Origin: Salipaludibacillus sp047795645
Lineage (GTDB): Bacteria > Bacillota > Bacilli > Bacillales > Salisediminibacteriaceae
NCBI RefSeq assembly: GCF_047795645.1
Contig: NZ_CP181045.1
Coordinates: 3,286,001 to 3,350,000, forward strand
Length of the DNA: 64,000 bases
Reading direction: 5' to 3'
Shown: positions 63,663-64,000 of the stretch, in pieces
Layout: each line of letters opens with the position of its first letter
Position numbering within the stretch: position 1 is the stretch's first letter
Notes under the pieces: generated by a model
Database searches by the model: none
Seen by the model: the letters and a program-made list of their open reading frames with translations, nothing else
Told to the model about the DNA's origin: nothing
Made by a program: the position numbers and the translations under genes

Positions 63663-64000
63663 TTACTCATACAATTCTTCAATCTTTGCTAACGTAACTG
63701 GGTCTGCAACACCACTCACGATAAGGTGATTTGCTCGTTGGAAATCTCTGACGACACCCATCGTCACCGGTCCGTAGTTTTCAGACGGATTTGCAGGGAA
63801 GTTTCCATAACCCAATGAAGTCAGTTTCTGCTTCATCTCTTTCACTTCTGCCGCAGACTTTCCGTTCGTATAGACGGAGTTTAAAATCTCGTCCATCAGA
63901 TCAAGCGTTTCTTGATTTGCTTCTCTCGTCACTTCGAGATCGAAATAAACTTGAAAGGAAGCAACAATCGCTTCTGTCATCGGGCCGAAAATGTCAGATG
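63663..64000 (-). CDS. Peptidoglycan-binding-domain protein, C-terminal part (partial)
   Basis: Open to the right edge, so the N-terminus is missing. The last 55 residues form a PG_binding_1 repeat (KLTSLGYGNFPANPSENYGP, then VTMGVVRDFQRANHL and GVADPVTLAKIEELY). The stretch FGPMTEAIVASFQVYFDL before it is the end of a preceding repeat. Such repeats target amidases or other wall enzymes to peptidoglycan. The catalytic part lies outside the window. Confidence 0.85.
   Translation of the reverse strand, partial: SDIFGPMTEAIVASFQVYFDLEVTREANQETLDLMDEILNSVYTNGKSAAEVKEMKQKLTSLGYGNFPANPSENYGPVTMGVVRDFQRANHLIVSGVADPVTLAKIEELYE

Overview
The window is low-GC DNA with strong AGGAGG-type ribosome binding sites, frequent TTG and GTG starts, ComK-family regulators, an LXG toxin locus and a CpsC/CpsD/PHP-phosphatase capsule block. 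Together these point to a spore-former-type Bacillota of the family Bacillaceae; the genus cannot be fixed from the sequence. No rRNA, tRNA or CRISPR array was seen.

Layout. 0-8 kb is an accessory, decayed zone: a membrane-anchored subtilase running off the left edge, a secreted protein of unknown function, an intact comK-like gene, a RelE/ParE-type toxin-antitoxin pair, an intact IS3-family element, and remnants of comK, HNH nuclease, VOC-protein and IS110 genes. 8-18 kb is a minus-strand siderophore operon of the staphyloferrin B type (sbnA, sbnB, three IucA/IucC-family synthetases, sbnH, sbnI). It has no sbnD exporter and no sbnG citrate synthase. It is followed by a ferric-siderophore binding lipoprotein and two FecCD permeases (18.6-21.7 kb) with no ATPase gene. 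Two identical Fur boxes control the operon and the divergent uptake genes. 22-26 kb holds a broken SAR2788-type toxin gene with an intact downstream partner, then DinB, HPP and CGNR zinc-finger genes with inverted-repeat operators.

26-37.4 kb is an LXG polymorphic-toxin locus read on the minus strand. One intact LXG toxin with its CdiI-type immunity gene is followed by a string of orphan toxin C-termini, each with its own immunity gene (YezG/DUF600, SUKH and unclassified ones). Several blocks are separated by near-identical terminator hairpins. An IS605-type TnpB element and an IS3 element have landed in this array. At 37.5-39.7 kb there are a comK C-terminal remnant, an XRE regulator, a second intact comK-like gene almost identical to the first, and an IS200 remnant.

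39.8-63.1 kb is surface-polysaccharide synthesis. An EpsG-like polymerase and galE lie on the plus strand. A 15.6-kb minus-strand operon (58.6 to 43.0 kb) encodes a CapD-type dehydratase, initiating sugar transferase, glycosyltransferases, nucleotide-sugar dehydrogenase and epimerase (Vi-antigen-like pair), a broken Wzy polymerase, Wzx flippase, pyruvyltransferase, a cytidylyltransferase-PseG fusion and a NeuB-type synthase. Upstream lie the PHP phosphatase, CpsD kinase and CpsC co-polymerase, and a divergent LCP-family ligase. A large hairpin repeat and a peptidoglycan-binding protein (partial) close the window.

The most unusual features are the terminator-bounded toxin/immunity cassette array, the spread of comK copies (two intact, two degenerate), the TnpB element whose predicted guide reads into a toxin remnant, and the sbn operon lacking sbnD and sbnG.
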